From: Cranoglanis bouderius
Taxonomy: Eukaryota > Chordata > Actinopteri > Siluriformes > Cranoglanididae
NCBI GenBank assembly: GCA_023630585.1
Contig: CM042548.1
Location: forward strand, 9,541,027-9,605,026
Reading direction: 5' to 3'
DNA length: 64,000 nucleotides
The position numbers and the translations under genes are program-made. The notes beneath the pieces were generated by a model. The model worked only from the letters and a program-made list of their open reading frames with translations, was not told the origin of the DNA and did no database searches. This document shows positions 40,601 through 50,990 of the stretch, in pieces; the stretch's first letter is position 1, and each line of letters begins with the position of its first letter.

Positions 40601-41644
40601 TTTTACGCCATCCACGCTAATGTTGTTGCAGCAACTCAAGGCATACACACTCTTCTATGGTTGCTCCATATGTCCCTGACAGACTGTTGACACACCTTTA
40701 AGATATCCCATGATGTGCTGGCAACAGTTGCAAGACACCAGAGCCTATAATGATGCACCCAACCTTACTTTAATGGTTGCAGCAACAGCATGGTGTACAC
40801 CCATGTAATGGCTCAATGGTTGAAGCTTTGGCCTACTGGAGTGTAAAGTTCAAATTCCAGCACTTCCATGCTGCCACAGTTGGGTCCATGTGCAAGACCC
40901 TTAACCCTCAGCTGCTAAGTTGTATCCTGTCTCAGTTGTAAATCACTTCAGATAAAAGTGTCAGCCAAATGATGTAAGTGTATTTGTACTGAATTGAAAT
41001 GTAAATGTACACAATGCAGGGAAAGTATTGTGAACAAGTTATTCCAGACTGTGAAGGCTCCTGTGAGTTTCCAGGTCTTCATTTTTTCAGCCAGACCCAT
41101 TTCTGACAGTTGATAATGGCCAGTCAGTGCATCATTCTGACCAGAACAATGAACTGGTCCAGCCGCTACAAGATAAAGGCACGCTCATCACTCTGCACTC
41201 TGAAGCATGGTAGCAGCTGAGCCTCACCTCTTCATAGCACCAGGCTGTCATTTCCATCCCAGCCAGCAGCTGCCAACTCAGACAGCCTTCCACCTACTTC
41301 AGAGGACTTTATTTTGAGGGTTGTGGGTAGGAATGCTGCTCTGTGGATATGGTGGGTCTGGGGGTACAATGTAATGCTGGTATGCTGGCCATGTCAGTGG
41401 TACCCAGCGTGTTTGGTATGTTTGTAGGGAATTTAGGTGTTTTCTTCAATGATCAAGCTTGATAAATATGTGAATTGAAATGTTTGGCTGATTTGTCTGT
41501 TGTATTTTCTAGGTTGTGTGACATTTGCCGTAATTCTCAGAACTACAGACAAAGACGTGTGGGCCAATGAATTTGAGTGTAAGTTAAAGCTCTGAATTTC
41601 TTAAGACTACACTAATCCTTCCAATGATTTGCCCATTGACAACT

Positions 41645-41676
<32 letters not shown>

Positions 41677-44600
41677 TTTAAAGCAATCGAATTGACCTGC
41701 TTGATAGAGTCCATATCTACAAACAATCCTAGAATTGAATGGAAGAAAATCAAAAATGGGGTTCCCAGTTATGTATATTTCCAAAACAAAATATCAGGTA
41801 ACATCAGTATGCATCCTCATACAAAATTCAACCCATGATATTTCAGTATACTGGATATTAATGTTATTTCAAGTTAAACTAACCACCAAATATAGGTGAT
41901 GGCACCAGAGCAGAGAACAATATGCAGTGTGCTTCTTATGGCAGGTGATTTGGAGAACAGGGCGCTGTTGAGAGAACCTGCAAACCTTCTGATTCTAAAT
42001 GCCAGCAGATCAGACAGCGCAATGTATCGCTGCGAGGTGGCTGCCATTGATGACCAGAAACCCTTCGATGAAATACTTATAAGTCTGGCTGTGAGAGGTA
42101 CTTTAATCTATGTAATAAATTCTGCATCTATTAAATGTCCATAATGTTATATGCTGCTTGTATCATAGAAAATTATCATAGCCAATTTTGATTGGCTTTC
42201 AGTGAAGCCGGTGGTGCCACGGTGCAGCGTTCCAAATTCAGTCACTGCAGGCTCTTCTACAGAGCTACGGTGCTTGGAGAGCGAGGGCTACCCTCTGTCT
42301 CACTATCAGTGGTTTCGCAACAACGAGGAGCTGCCTGAGGACCCCAAAACCAGCATCCGCTTCTACAACTCTTCATATGTCATGAACACTGAGACTGGGT
42401 CACTGGTAAGCACAGACAGGTGAACATGTTGTAAGTGCTTTTTTTGTTGTACTAAATTAAATAATTGTATTAATTTGAAGAGAATCGAATATTTCATTAT
42501 GTCTTTTCTTTTCTTAAATGCAGGAGCACCTCTAGACTTTAATGACATTAATGAGTATCAGATGCCCAATACGTGCCAGGAGTACTATCACTGCAGGCTT
42601 TTTGTGTGAACACAGAACATAGTGACTCTGTGGCCGTTTTGCATTATCATGCAATGGATGATCATTAAAAGCCCATGAGAACAGCTATTTGGGAGTTTAT
42701 AAAACTGGCACACTTGGCACCAACTGCCATGCCACATTCAAAGGCACAGGGTGTGTCTGAAACAGAAGGCAGCTACAATGATGCCTATGCTGTCTCATGA
42801 TTCAGTAGTGATTTAGTAGGCAACACTTTGATAGCTATGAAGATACCAGTTCTAAAAGAAATGTGTTTAATACTGGCATCAAGGGCAGCATGTTGTACAT
42901 CTCAACATTGCGAAATAAAGTAATGTTGGGGAAAAGAGAACAAATATTCTCTGACAACACCAGCTATTTCTCATCAGAAATACCATACTGAGACGAAACG
43001 ATTACAGATAACTTATATTCATACACAAACTGCTCCCTCTCCTGTACTGTGCCGGGGTTTATACTGGCTGCTGCACCTGATTGCTTTTTAATTTGTCTTT
43101 TTAAAACCGACACATACAGTACATACATAGAAAATGAATGGGCGTCTGTCACTTTGTCCTTTGCTAGTGTGAACATTAGGGTTAGTAAGTGTTTTTTTAC
43201 AATTCAGACACAATGAATAAGGTACATTCTAGTGGACAATGAGCTAATATGCTAGAAATAAGGCTCTAACAAGTTTAAAACACTCACAAGCCCCTACGCA
43301 TTATTAGACTGTAACAATATCCAGTGACGTTTTGTCCGATTATACTGGATTATCAGACCTGACACGCTTTACACATTTTTTTTGTAGGCAGTCCGCAATT
43401 TAATATCAGTGTACAGTAGTCTGAGTTATCACTTTTCCTTCCCAATAAAATGCGAAGTGAGACAACTGTGCAGGTGTATTGAGCTATCTCACATGCTGTG
43501 AACTCGTGTAAACACTCTCACTTTGTGAATGGAGAATGTTTTGAATTCATTAATATAAAAATTAATTCTACAACTGTGTGTTCGACTTACATTAGACATA
43601 TATGTGTATAGTCATCAGTTTGCTATACAGGTGCATCTCAATAAATTAGAATGTCGTGGAAAAGTTCATTTATTTCAGTAATTCAACTCAAATTGTGAAA
43701 CTCGTGTATTAAATAAATTCAATGCACACAGACTGAAGTAGTTTAAGTCTTTGGTTCTTTTAATTGTGATGATTTTGACTCACATTTAACAAAAACCCAC
43801 CAATTCACTATCTCAACAAATTAGAATATGGTGACATGCCAATCAGCTAATCAACTCAAAACACCTGCAAAGGTTTCCTGAGCCTTCAAAATGGTCTCTC
43901 AGTTTGGTTCACTAGGTAAGCCACAAACATTCATTGCCAAAGAAGCTGGCTGTTCACAGAATGCTGTATCCAAGCATGTTAATAGAAAGTTGAGTGGAAG
44001 GAAAAAGTGTGGAAGAAAAAGATGCACAACCAACCGAGAGAACCGCAGCCTTATGAGGATTGTCAAGCAAAATCGATTCAAGAATTTGAGTGAACTTCAC
44101 AAGGAATGGACTGAGGCTGGGGTCAAGGCATCAAGAGCCACCACACACAGACGTGTCAAGGAATTTGGCTACAGTTGTCGTATTCCTCTTGTTAAGCCAC
44201 TCCTGAACCACAGACAACGTCAGAGGCATCTTACCTGGGCTAAGGAGAAGAAGAACTGGACTGTTACCCAGTGGTCCAAAGTCCTCTCTTCAGATGAGAG
44301 CAAGTTTTGTATTTCATTTGGAAACCAAGGTCCTAGAGTCTGGAGGAAGGGTGGAGAAGCTCATAGCCCAAGTTGCTTGAAGTCCAGTGTTAAGTTTCCA
44401 CAGTCTGTGATGATTTGGGGTGCAATGTCACCTGCTGGTGTTGGTCGATTGTGTTTTTTGAAAACCAAAGTCACTGCACCCGTTTACCAAGAAATTTTGG
44501 AGCACTTCATGCTTCCTTCAGCTGACCAGCTTTTTGAAGATGCTGATATCATTTTCCAGCAGGATTTGGCACCTGCCCACACTGCCAAAAGCACCAAAAG

Positions 44601-46089
44601 TTGGTTAAATGACCATGGTGTTGGTGTGCTTGACTGGCCAGCAAACTCACCACAACTGAACCCCAAAGAGAATCTATGGGGTATTGTCAAGAGGAAAATG
44701 AGAAACAAGAGACCAAAAAAATGCAGATGAGCTGAAGGCCACTGTCAAAGAAACCTGGGCTTCCATACCACCTCAGCAGTGCCACAAACTGATCACCTCC
44801 ATGCCACGCCGAATTGAGGCGGTAATTAAAGCAAAAGGAGCCCCTACCAAGTATTGAGTACATGTACAGTAAATGAACATACTTTCCAGAAGGCCAACAA
44901 TTCACTAAAAATGTTTTTTTTTATTGGTCTTATGAAGTATTCTAATTTGTTGAGATAGTGAATTGGTGGGTTTTTGTTAAATGTGAGCCAAAATCATCAC
45001 AATTAAAAGAACAAAGACTTAAACTACTTCAGTCTGTGTGCATTGAATTTATTTAATACACGAGTTTCACAATTTGAGTTGAATTACTGAAATAAATGAA
45101 CTTTTCCATGACATTCTAATTTATTGAGATGCACCTGTATTTATTAGGAATGTCACAGAAAACTTTTGGACAAAAACATTGAAAGATGGCACTTTTCGTT
45201 TTTTGTCTAAAAGAGAAAACTAACTAAAAATATTAAATAGGCCCACAACGAGGTGTCAATGAAGTGATGATATTTAGATATAAAATGATATAAAGTGATT
45301 AAATATGCTTGTTTTTTGTTTTTTTTGACCAGCAGTGACCTCTCCTGGTGTAAGTATTAAACTCTGCATATTATTCTTTTCAGAAATTCACAATAGTGAG
45401 GAAAGAAGATGCAGGGGAGTACCACTGCCAGGCCAGAAATGACGCTGGTTACGCAAAATGCACACCACAGCTTATGGAAGTCTGTAAGTACTAGTGTCAT
45501 ATAACAAGAAGCCACACACAAAACATGGTGAGCAGCATCAGGATAAACTAGCTGCCAGAATTCCTCAAAGCTGAACAAATTCACTTCAATTGAATACAAA
45601 TCTCAGTACGCTTTTTTTCTCCCCCTCTCTCCAGATGATTTTGACATCGGGATGATGCTCTTAAAGATTGTAGCAGGAGCAATCGCATTCATCCTTTTAA
45701 CAGTGGGGCTCTGTCTGGCTCAAAAACACGGCTACTGTTCCTGCAGGGAGGATACAGAAAACGAGTGAGTACAGACGTAAATCTGTGGGATGTGTTCAAA
45801 GGGTCAGCACAGTGTAACACTGGTTTGTTCCTAATACCTGCTAAATACAAATGGCACAGTGTTCTTTCCATGGAATAATGAGCGTCTATAATAATACACT
45901 GTTTCTTTCAGTTATAAAGTTCCTCAATATGACAGTGGAAGGGACTGTATCAGTGCAGATGAGGTGAGTATGTGTGGTACTTCACAGACCATTTCACCGT
46001 TTGTTTGCATTTGGGGTATTATGGTATTAATAATTTACATTTTTACACATCAGGGGCATTTCCGGCACAAATCCTCTTTCGTCATATGA
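33708..46089 (+). CDS. jam3: Junctional adhesion molecule 3 (JAM-C), complete, 9 coding exons
   Basis: Exons: 33708-33756, 41513-41578, 41684-41797, 41945-42097, 42203-42405, 45384-45483, 45635-45764, 45912-45963, 46054-46089. All introns are GT/AG and the frame holds, giving 300 aa (human about 310). The product is a tight-junction and leukocyte-adhesion receptor. Seen here: a signal peptide (about 1-25), a V-type Ig domain (Cys44-Cys106, with IEWKKI), a second Ig domain (Cys151-Cys210, plus an extra pair Cys135/Cys221 as in JAM-C), a membrane segment (about 235-257), and a short tail ending SSFVI, a PDZ-binding end. The tail FRHKSSFVI is that of JAM3 rather than JAM2. Teleosts have two jam3 copies; which this is cannot be told. 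Intron 1 is 7.8 kb and intron 5 holds a Tc1-like transposon. Confidence 0.96.
34236..34499 (+). mobile_element. MITE in jam3 intron 1
   Basis: The ends CCCTGTTGAAAAA and the inverse of CCCTGCTGGAAAAA form short terminal inverted repeats. The interior is made of 'AATGGTTTTAATGG'-like words and matches 21029-21235 in inverse orientation. It is non-coding. Confidence 0.65.
34587..34633. repeat. (TG)n microsatellite in jam3 intron 1
   Basis: About 23 TG units; a run of about 15 C lies nearby at 34920-34934. Confidence 0.95.
35548..36005. mobile_element. Decayed DNA-transposon-like repeat in jam3 intron 1
   Basis: The wording 'GGGGTGTAAACTTTTGAAC' at about 35962 and 'TTCAAAAGTTTACACATGC' at about 35630 is inverted, as in fish DNA transposons whose ends carry this motif. 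No transposase is left and exact ends are unclear. Confidence 0.45.
36100..36665. repeat. About four tandem copies of a 135-bp unit in jam3 intron 1
   Basis: Each unit carries 'AAATAACAAATATAATTC(A/G)GGAG', then 'GTCACTCTCCACC', then 'CTAAATCGCAC(C/A)AAACC', then 'TTTGTGCCGTT'. The same positions recur about every 133-145 bases (for example 36244, 36377, 36521, 36657). The units have diverged, the third most. A short reading frame at 36162-36362 is only part of the repeat. Confidence 0.75.
36755..37165 (+). mobile_element. Tc1-like transposon fragment, same family as 6705-8225
   Basis: The plus strand reads [19 protein letters not shown], then [20 protein letters not shown], the N-terminal helix-turn-helix of the family, and then breaks. 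The right end keeps CTGTATCTGCATGATTTGATGC. The catalytic core is missing. Confidence 0.75.
37166..38287. other. jam3 intron 1, unassigned
   Basis: Very AT-rich non-coding sequence with a short AATTT repeat near 37290. Nothing further recognised. Confidence 0.4.
38288..38533 (+). mobile_element. Mermaid-like SINE, 5' truncated, subfamily 1
   Basis: The tRNA-like head is missing. The body (GCATGTTCTCCTTGCAGG, CCGTAGTGTGTGAATG, CCAGGGTGTCCCCTGCC) and the end (GTGTAGGATAAGCGGTATGG) are well kept, with a short TGGTTGGATGG tail. Confidence 0.75.
38534..40804. other. jam3 intron 1, unassigned
   Basis: Non-coding. Two more GC-balanced stretches (38560-38870 and 40430-40760) keep short reading frames of 60-115 codons that match nothing I know; they may be worn repeats. 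No splice-bounded exon was found. Confidence 0.35.
40805..41010 (+). mobile_element. tRNA-derived SINE with a LINE-like 3' tail
   Basis: An A box (ATGGCTCAATGGTTGAAGC) and a B-box-like AGTTCAAATTCCAGC form a tRNA-related head. The middle has AAGACCCTTAACCCTCAGCTG and the tail 'GATAAAAGTGTCAGCCAAATG' followed by GTAAATGTAC, typical of many teleost SINEs with an L2-type tail. It differs from the Mermaid-like copies. Confidence 0.75.
41011..41512. other. jam3 intron 1, last part
   Basis: Non-coding; contains the branch and polypyrimidine region of the exon 2 acceptor (TGTATTTTCTAG ending at 41512). Confidence 0.5.
41646..41673. repeat. Run of 28 T just before the jam3 exon 3 acceptor
   Basis: An uninterrupted T run lies 10 bases before the AG at 41682-41683 in the 105-base intron 2, so it doubles as the polypyrimidine tract. 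Homopolymers this long vary in length between individuals. Confidence 0.95.
42406..43625. other. jam3 intron 5, left part
   Basis: Non-coding sequence before the intronic transposon; no exon or other bounded repeat seen. Confidence 0.45.
43628..45137 (+). mobile_element. Tc1-like transposon, almost intact, in jam3 intron 5
   Basis: The 1510-bp element is flanked by TA and has terminal inverted repeats of about 200 bp starting CAGGTGCATCTCAATAAATT. Within each repeat a second copy of the word (CTCAACAAATTAGAATA) makes the IR/DR layout with two transposase binding sites. The transposase starts at 43891 and reads 279 codons: helix-turn-helix ([12 protein letters not shown]), DDE residues in [17 protein letters not shown] and LNPKENLW (spacing D-34-E). 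A run of seven A at about 44715 puts the last ~45 codons ([20 protein letters not shown] ... PTKY, stop near 44858) out of frame; six A would restore them. It is the least decayed transposon in the window. Confidence 0.93.
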
Positions 46090-46917
46090 CCAAGAAACGA
46101 TGGAGACACAGGAGAGACACAGCTGAACTGTGTGCCACAAATACGAACTATCACAATGTGAATTTTCTTCTAAGGTGCATAAACATGATCTTCTTTGCCA
46201 AAGCTGTTAACAAACATCACAGTATTTTACAGACGATACAGTATTACAATTCTCTGGGAAAGTTTTATTCTTCATATGTTACAGGAGTGATTGCATCCAT
46301 CCTTTTAACAGTTTCCTAAAGGAAATGTAAGGAAGATTTCTATGTAATTCACAAAGATGTTTTTTTTTTTTGTTTGTTTGTTTGTTTTTTTTACAAGTTG
46401 GGATTTTGAATTTTCAAATCCAAAATCTGTCCAGAACATTACGTTTAGTGATGAGCTGTGAACATGGTTCAGGAATGTGCAAAGAAGCAAATTTTTATTG
46501 TTGTGGAACTGAAAGCGCATCTACATTCTGCTACATATAATCGGACAGAGCAGCACAAGGCAGGGGTCAATCAGTCAGTGAGCTAGATACAGTATTGTGT
46601 ATTTCAGACACACTAAATCATTTTTGAATCCTGTCAAAGCTGGCATGAGTGTGTGTGTGTGTGTGTATGTGTGTGTGTTCAGTGCCATGCACGACTGTTT
46701 TTGAGATGGTCATGGGATGTTATGTGCTGGTGTTTCAGTGCAAGTTACGTAGGTTGTAAAGTTTTAACAGCTCAGTTTCAGTGTTCAATCAAAAGTCTTT
46801 GTTAAATCCATAGACCTGGTTGTGCTAAATGACTAACTTCAAGTTTTATTTTGTTTTATTTTATTTTTAAATATTAGATACACATTATGTATTTACAATT
46901 TTGTCAGTGCTCTCTCT

Positions 46918-46950
<33 letters not shown>

Positions 46951-48113
46951 CCCCTCCCTCTCCCGTTCTTCCTCTAAGTGACCTTCTGTGATTTTTTTAT
47001 AATTTTCTATTATTATTTTTTGGACAAATTGTCCAGGTTTGTGGCTGTGTTCATGTTTTAGTCTGTTTGTGGTATTTGGTTGTAGCAAAGTCAAATGGAA
47101 TTGCTGCGAAGATTGTGGGCCATGACCAATAAATAATGATAATAATCATAACTTCAATTACACTATTTGGAAATTTCCAGATTTCTTCTTCTTCTTCTTC
47201 TTCTTCTTCTTCTTCTTCTTCCCCTCCCCCCCCCCCCCCCCCAGATCTAATAGAATTAGCTCATTATCCATTCACACTACCATCAAAAAATGATTTTCTC
47301 CCAGGAGGCTGTTTTTTAAGATGGCTTTCTGTTCCAAAGAAGCTATTCCTGACTGTTCGATATTCAAAATGTCTTACAATTTTGTGAGTTTTGACAAATT
47401 GTCTTCCATGATGGCATGTCCCACTGTCTTACAGGCAGCATGACTGACTGTTATTATGAATGCTGTAAAAATGCACCATGGATAAGAATGGACTGGAGGT
47501 TCAGACAGTGCAGTAAGGTAAGCACTTATATTAGAAATGAAATATTATTAAACTTTGCACCCAATGTACAGTACCGGAATGTGAACTGTGCTAGGTCTGA
47601 TTTTGAAGAATATTTGGGCTTTATGTTGGAGATGTTTGATTATGCATGGCTAAGCAAGAATCTGTACAAGATGAACACGCCTACAATGGTTTGATGAAAA
47701 TATTCAAATGTATATACATGTATTTAGCCTCACCACAACTGCCTGTTTGATACTTTGAAATATTCTAGTGTATCATATAAAAGTAATGAGTTCACGAGTC
47801 TATTCGGGTATTTGTTACCCTTTATATCTGTGTGTGTCAGTTCATTGTCAGTGTTGGTGTAGTCATGTTTGCTGCTTAATTCACCTATATGGTCTAAGAA
47901 GGTGCATTCTGTACAAAATGATTCCATAGTTATTCCATAAATATAAATAATTATTAAATATTCTTTGGATTCAGATTGCAATTTCAGATATATATTCTTT
48001 ATCTGAAATAAATGTTATATATCTATATATCTCTATATATAAAATATGTGACATTCCAAGTATAATGAAATATTTTATGTGTACCATTTACATGACAGCT
48101 CACCTGTCGTCCT

Positions 48114-48147
<34 letters not shown>

Positions 48148-48366
48148 TGTCAGAATGTTATGTTATGTGGTGTTGGTATGGTAAAAAGAAAAAAAAAGTT
48201 GTAATGTACTTCTAATGTAAGATTTGAATAGCATTAAACCAGTGTCAAGTTATGATGTATTTATTTTCTGTAAAGTAGATGATAACATTACTCAGGAGTT
48301 TGAAAGAAGTGACGATTTCTGTACACTGTTGGAGTTTTAGCAATTCTATTCGTTTTATTTAATAAA
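46090..48366 (+). other. jam3: jam3 3'UTR (probable), ending near AATAAA 48361
   Basis: No further exon follows the jam3 stop at 46087-46089. The next clear AATAAA that ends an otherwise transposon-free stretch is at 48361-48366. The stretch holds a (TC)n at 46908-46950, a (TTC)n followed by a C run at 47184-47242, and a T run at 48113-48145. A 92-codon frame at 47416-47694 matches nothing I know. The 3' end position is inference; earlier AATAAA copies (for example about 47130) could be used. Confidence 0.45.
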
Positions 48367-48417
48367 GACATTGTTATAGAACATATTGCAGCCTCCTATT
48401 AACATGCAGGAAACATA

Positions 48418-49804
48418 CAGTGGGGGAAAAAGTATTTGATCCCCTGCTGATTTTGTATGTTTGCCCACTGACAAAGAAATGATCAGTCTATAATTTTAAT
48501 GGTAGGTGTATTTTAACAGTGAGAGACAGAATAACAACAAAAAAATCCAGAAAAACGTATTTCAAAAAAGTTATAAATTGATTTGCATTATATTGAGGGA
48601 AATAAGTATTTGATCAATCAGCAAGACTTCTGGCTCGCAGGTGTCTTTTATACAGGTAACGAGCTGAGATTAGGAGCACTCTCTTTAAGAGAGTGTGCTC
48701 CTAATCTCAGCTCGTTACCTGTAAAAAGACACCTGTCCACAGAAGCAATCAATCAATCAGATTCCAAACTCTCCACCATGGCCAAGACCAAAGAGCTGTC
48801 CAAGGATGTCAGGGACAAGATTGTAGACCTACACAAGGCTGGAATGGGCTACAAGACCATCACCAAGCAGCTTGGTGAGAAGGTGACAATAGTTGGTGCG
48901 ATTATTCGCAAATGGAAGGAACTGTCAGTCTCCCTCGGTCTGGGGCTCCATGCAAGATCTCACCTCGTGAAGTTTCAATGATCATGAGAACAGTGAGGAA
49001 TCAGCCCAGAACTACACGGGGGGATCTTGTTAATGATCTCAAGGCAGCTGGGACCATAGTCACCAAGAAAACAATTGGTAATACACTACGCCGTGAAGGA
49101 CTGAAATCCTGCAGCGCCCGCAAGGTCCCCCTGCTCAAGAAAGCACATGTACAGGCCCGTCTGAAGTTTGCCTGAATGATTCAGAGGAGAACTGGATGAA
49201 AGTGTTGTGGTCAGGTGTGGTCAGATCTCTTTGGCATCAACTCAACTCGCCATGTTTGGAGGAGGAGGAATGCTGCCTATGAACCCAAGTCATAACACCA
49301 TCCCCAACGTCAAACATGGAGGTGGGAACATTATGCTTTGGAGGTGTTTTTCTGCTAAGGGGACAGGACAACTGCACAGCATCAAAGGGACGATGGACGG
49401 GGCCATGTACCGTCAAATCTTGGGTGAGAACCTCCTTCCCTCAGCCAGGGCATTGAAAATGATCTTAATGACTTGGAAAGGATCTGCAAAGAGGAGTGGG
49501 ACAAAATCCCTCCTGAGATGTGTGCAAACCTGGTGGTCAACTACAAGAAACGTCTGACCTCTGTGATTGCCAACAAGGGTTTTGCCACCAAGTACTAAGT
49601 TGAAGGGGTCAAATACTTATTTCCCTCATTAAAATGCAAATCAATTTATAACTTTTTTGAAATGCGTTTTTCTGGATTTTTTGTTGTTATTCTGTCTCTC
49701 ACTGTTAAAATACACCTACGATTAAAATTATAGACTGATCATTTCTTTGTCAGTGGGCAAACGTACAAAATTAGCAGGGGATCAAATACTTTTTTCCCTC
49801 ACTG
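48418..49804 (+). mobile_element. Tc1-like transposon, internally deleted, with a long internal hairpin
   Basis: The ends are TA then CAGTGGGGGAAAAAGTATTT at 48418, and the inverse (AAATACTTTTTTCCCTCACTG) at 49804. The transposase starts at 48781 ([20 protein letters not shown], helix-turn-helix), shifts frame near 48940, continues as [16 protein letters not shown], and later as [20 protein letters not shown]. The segment with the second Asp and the last Glu is deleted near 49460, where the sequence jumps to the C terminus ([20 protein letters not shown], stop about 49598). The start is preceded by a 45-bp inverted repeat (48640-48733). Confidence 0.88.
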
Positions 49805-49839
49805 TAGGTCTCATTTCTGAGCTCAAGTACTGTCTGATT

Positions 49840-49841
<2 letters not shown>

Positions 49842-49884
<43 letters not shown>
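49842..49884. repeat. (TG)n microsatellite
   Basis: About 21 TG units next to the Tc1-like element. Confidence 0.95.
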
Positions 49885-49885
<1 letters not shown>

Positions 49886-50041
49886 ACACAGGTTGCCAGT
49901 CGCTGTACTATGAAGTTGCCAGTAGGTGTTCCCACTACTGGTTGCCATAGTAACATTTATCAGTGGGTGGCGCAACTAGCATTCCACTATTGACAACAAA
50001 TCAAGTTTTCTTGCCGCTAAAATTAAACATTCCGGAGGCAC

Positions 50042-50990
50042 ATGGGATTAGATTTGTGCCAAAAGTATTGAACGTAACTTTCCTGACACAACCCTCTCTA
50101 TTTATCCGGGCTTGGGACCTGCACAAAAAGTACACTGGCTTGTGACCTCCTGTGGCTAGATTAACGTAACTTTTTGAGAAACGAGCAAAAATATACAATG
50201 AGAAAGAAAAAAAAAACACTGACAACAGTGGACTCAGTGGCAAAAATGTAACATTGTCTTCAAATAAACAGCATTCTTTAACAGTTTTCTAAGCTTCCTT
50301 TTGACCAATCACGGTTTATGAATGTGCTGCCAAAGTTTTCGTTTACGCTCCGCAAGTTTACATTCGCCATTCTGGCACAAACCTCACGTGTGGGCGGGGC
50401 TTAACAATGCTTTACTCTCATTGGCTAGTGAGATTTGGCTCAACAGCTCCCTGACCAGGAAGTAGAGACTTCAGTTGTGTGAATTTTGGAGAGTGTTTTG
50501 GATGCCGTTAGTCAGTATATTAGTCCGTAATTAATATTTGAGGTTTGGGGAGTCTCATACGACTATTCTTTTTTCGAGATGAGCTCTCAAGAGTGGAACA
50601 GAGCGGCATCGTTGTCGTCATCATCAACGTCCTCCTCCTCCTCCTCCTCAGCTGGATACTTGAGCTGTCGAGCCAGATCTCACTAGCCAATAAGAGTAAA
50701 GTGCTGTTAAACCCCGCCCACACGTGAGGTTTGTGCGAGAATGGCGAACGTAAACTTGCGGAGCGTAAACGAAAACTTTGAAAGGCGTAAACGAATACTC
50801 TGGCAGTGCATTCATAAACCGTGATTAGCGAAAAGAAAGCTTTAACTGTTAACAAAGAATGCTGTTTATTTGAAGACCATGTTACATTTTTGCCACTGAG
50901 TTCACTGTTTTCAGTGGGTGTTTTTTTCTTTCTCATTGTATATTTTTGTTCGTTTCTCGAAAAGTTACGTTCAATACTAATCCCATAGAG
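50042..50990. mobile_element. Large inverted repeat, about 0.95 kb (foldback MITE)
   Basis: The arm 50042-50450 is the inverse of 50668-50990: words such as AAACTTGCGGAGCGTAAACG, CCCCGCCCACACGTGAGG and AACAAAGAATGCTGTTTATT occur in both, in opposite order. The left arm has an extra ~90 bases (about 50076-50166) bounded by AACGTAACTTT on both sides. The 200-bp centre contains a (TCC)n patch. It is non-coding. Target duplications were not found. Confidence 0.75.

Noticed and set aside
45972..46319. 115-codon plus-strand frame over the last jam3 exon
   Set aside because: It starts in intron 8 and reads the final exon in another frame; the spliced jam3 frame with its FRHKSSFVI end is correct.
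47416..47694. 92-codon frame beginning MSHCLTGSMTDCYYEC
   Set aside because: It lies in the probable jam3 3'UTR, has no family resemblance, and no splice signals tie it to a gene.
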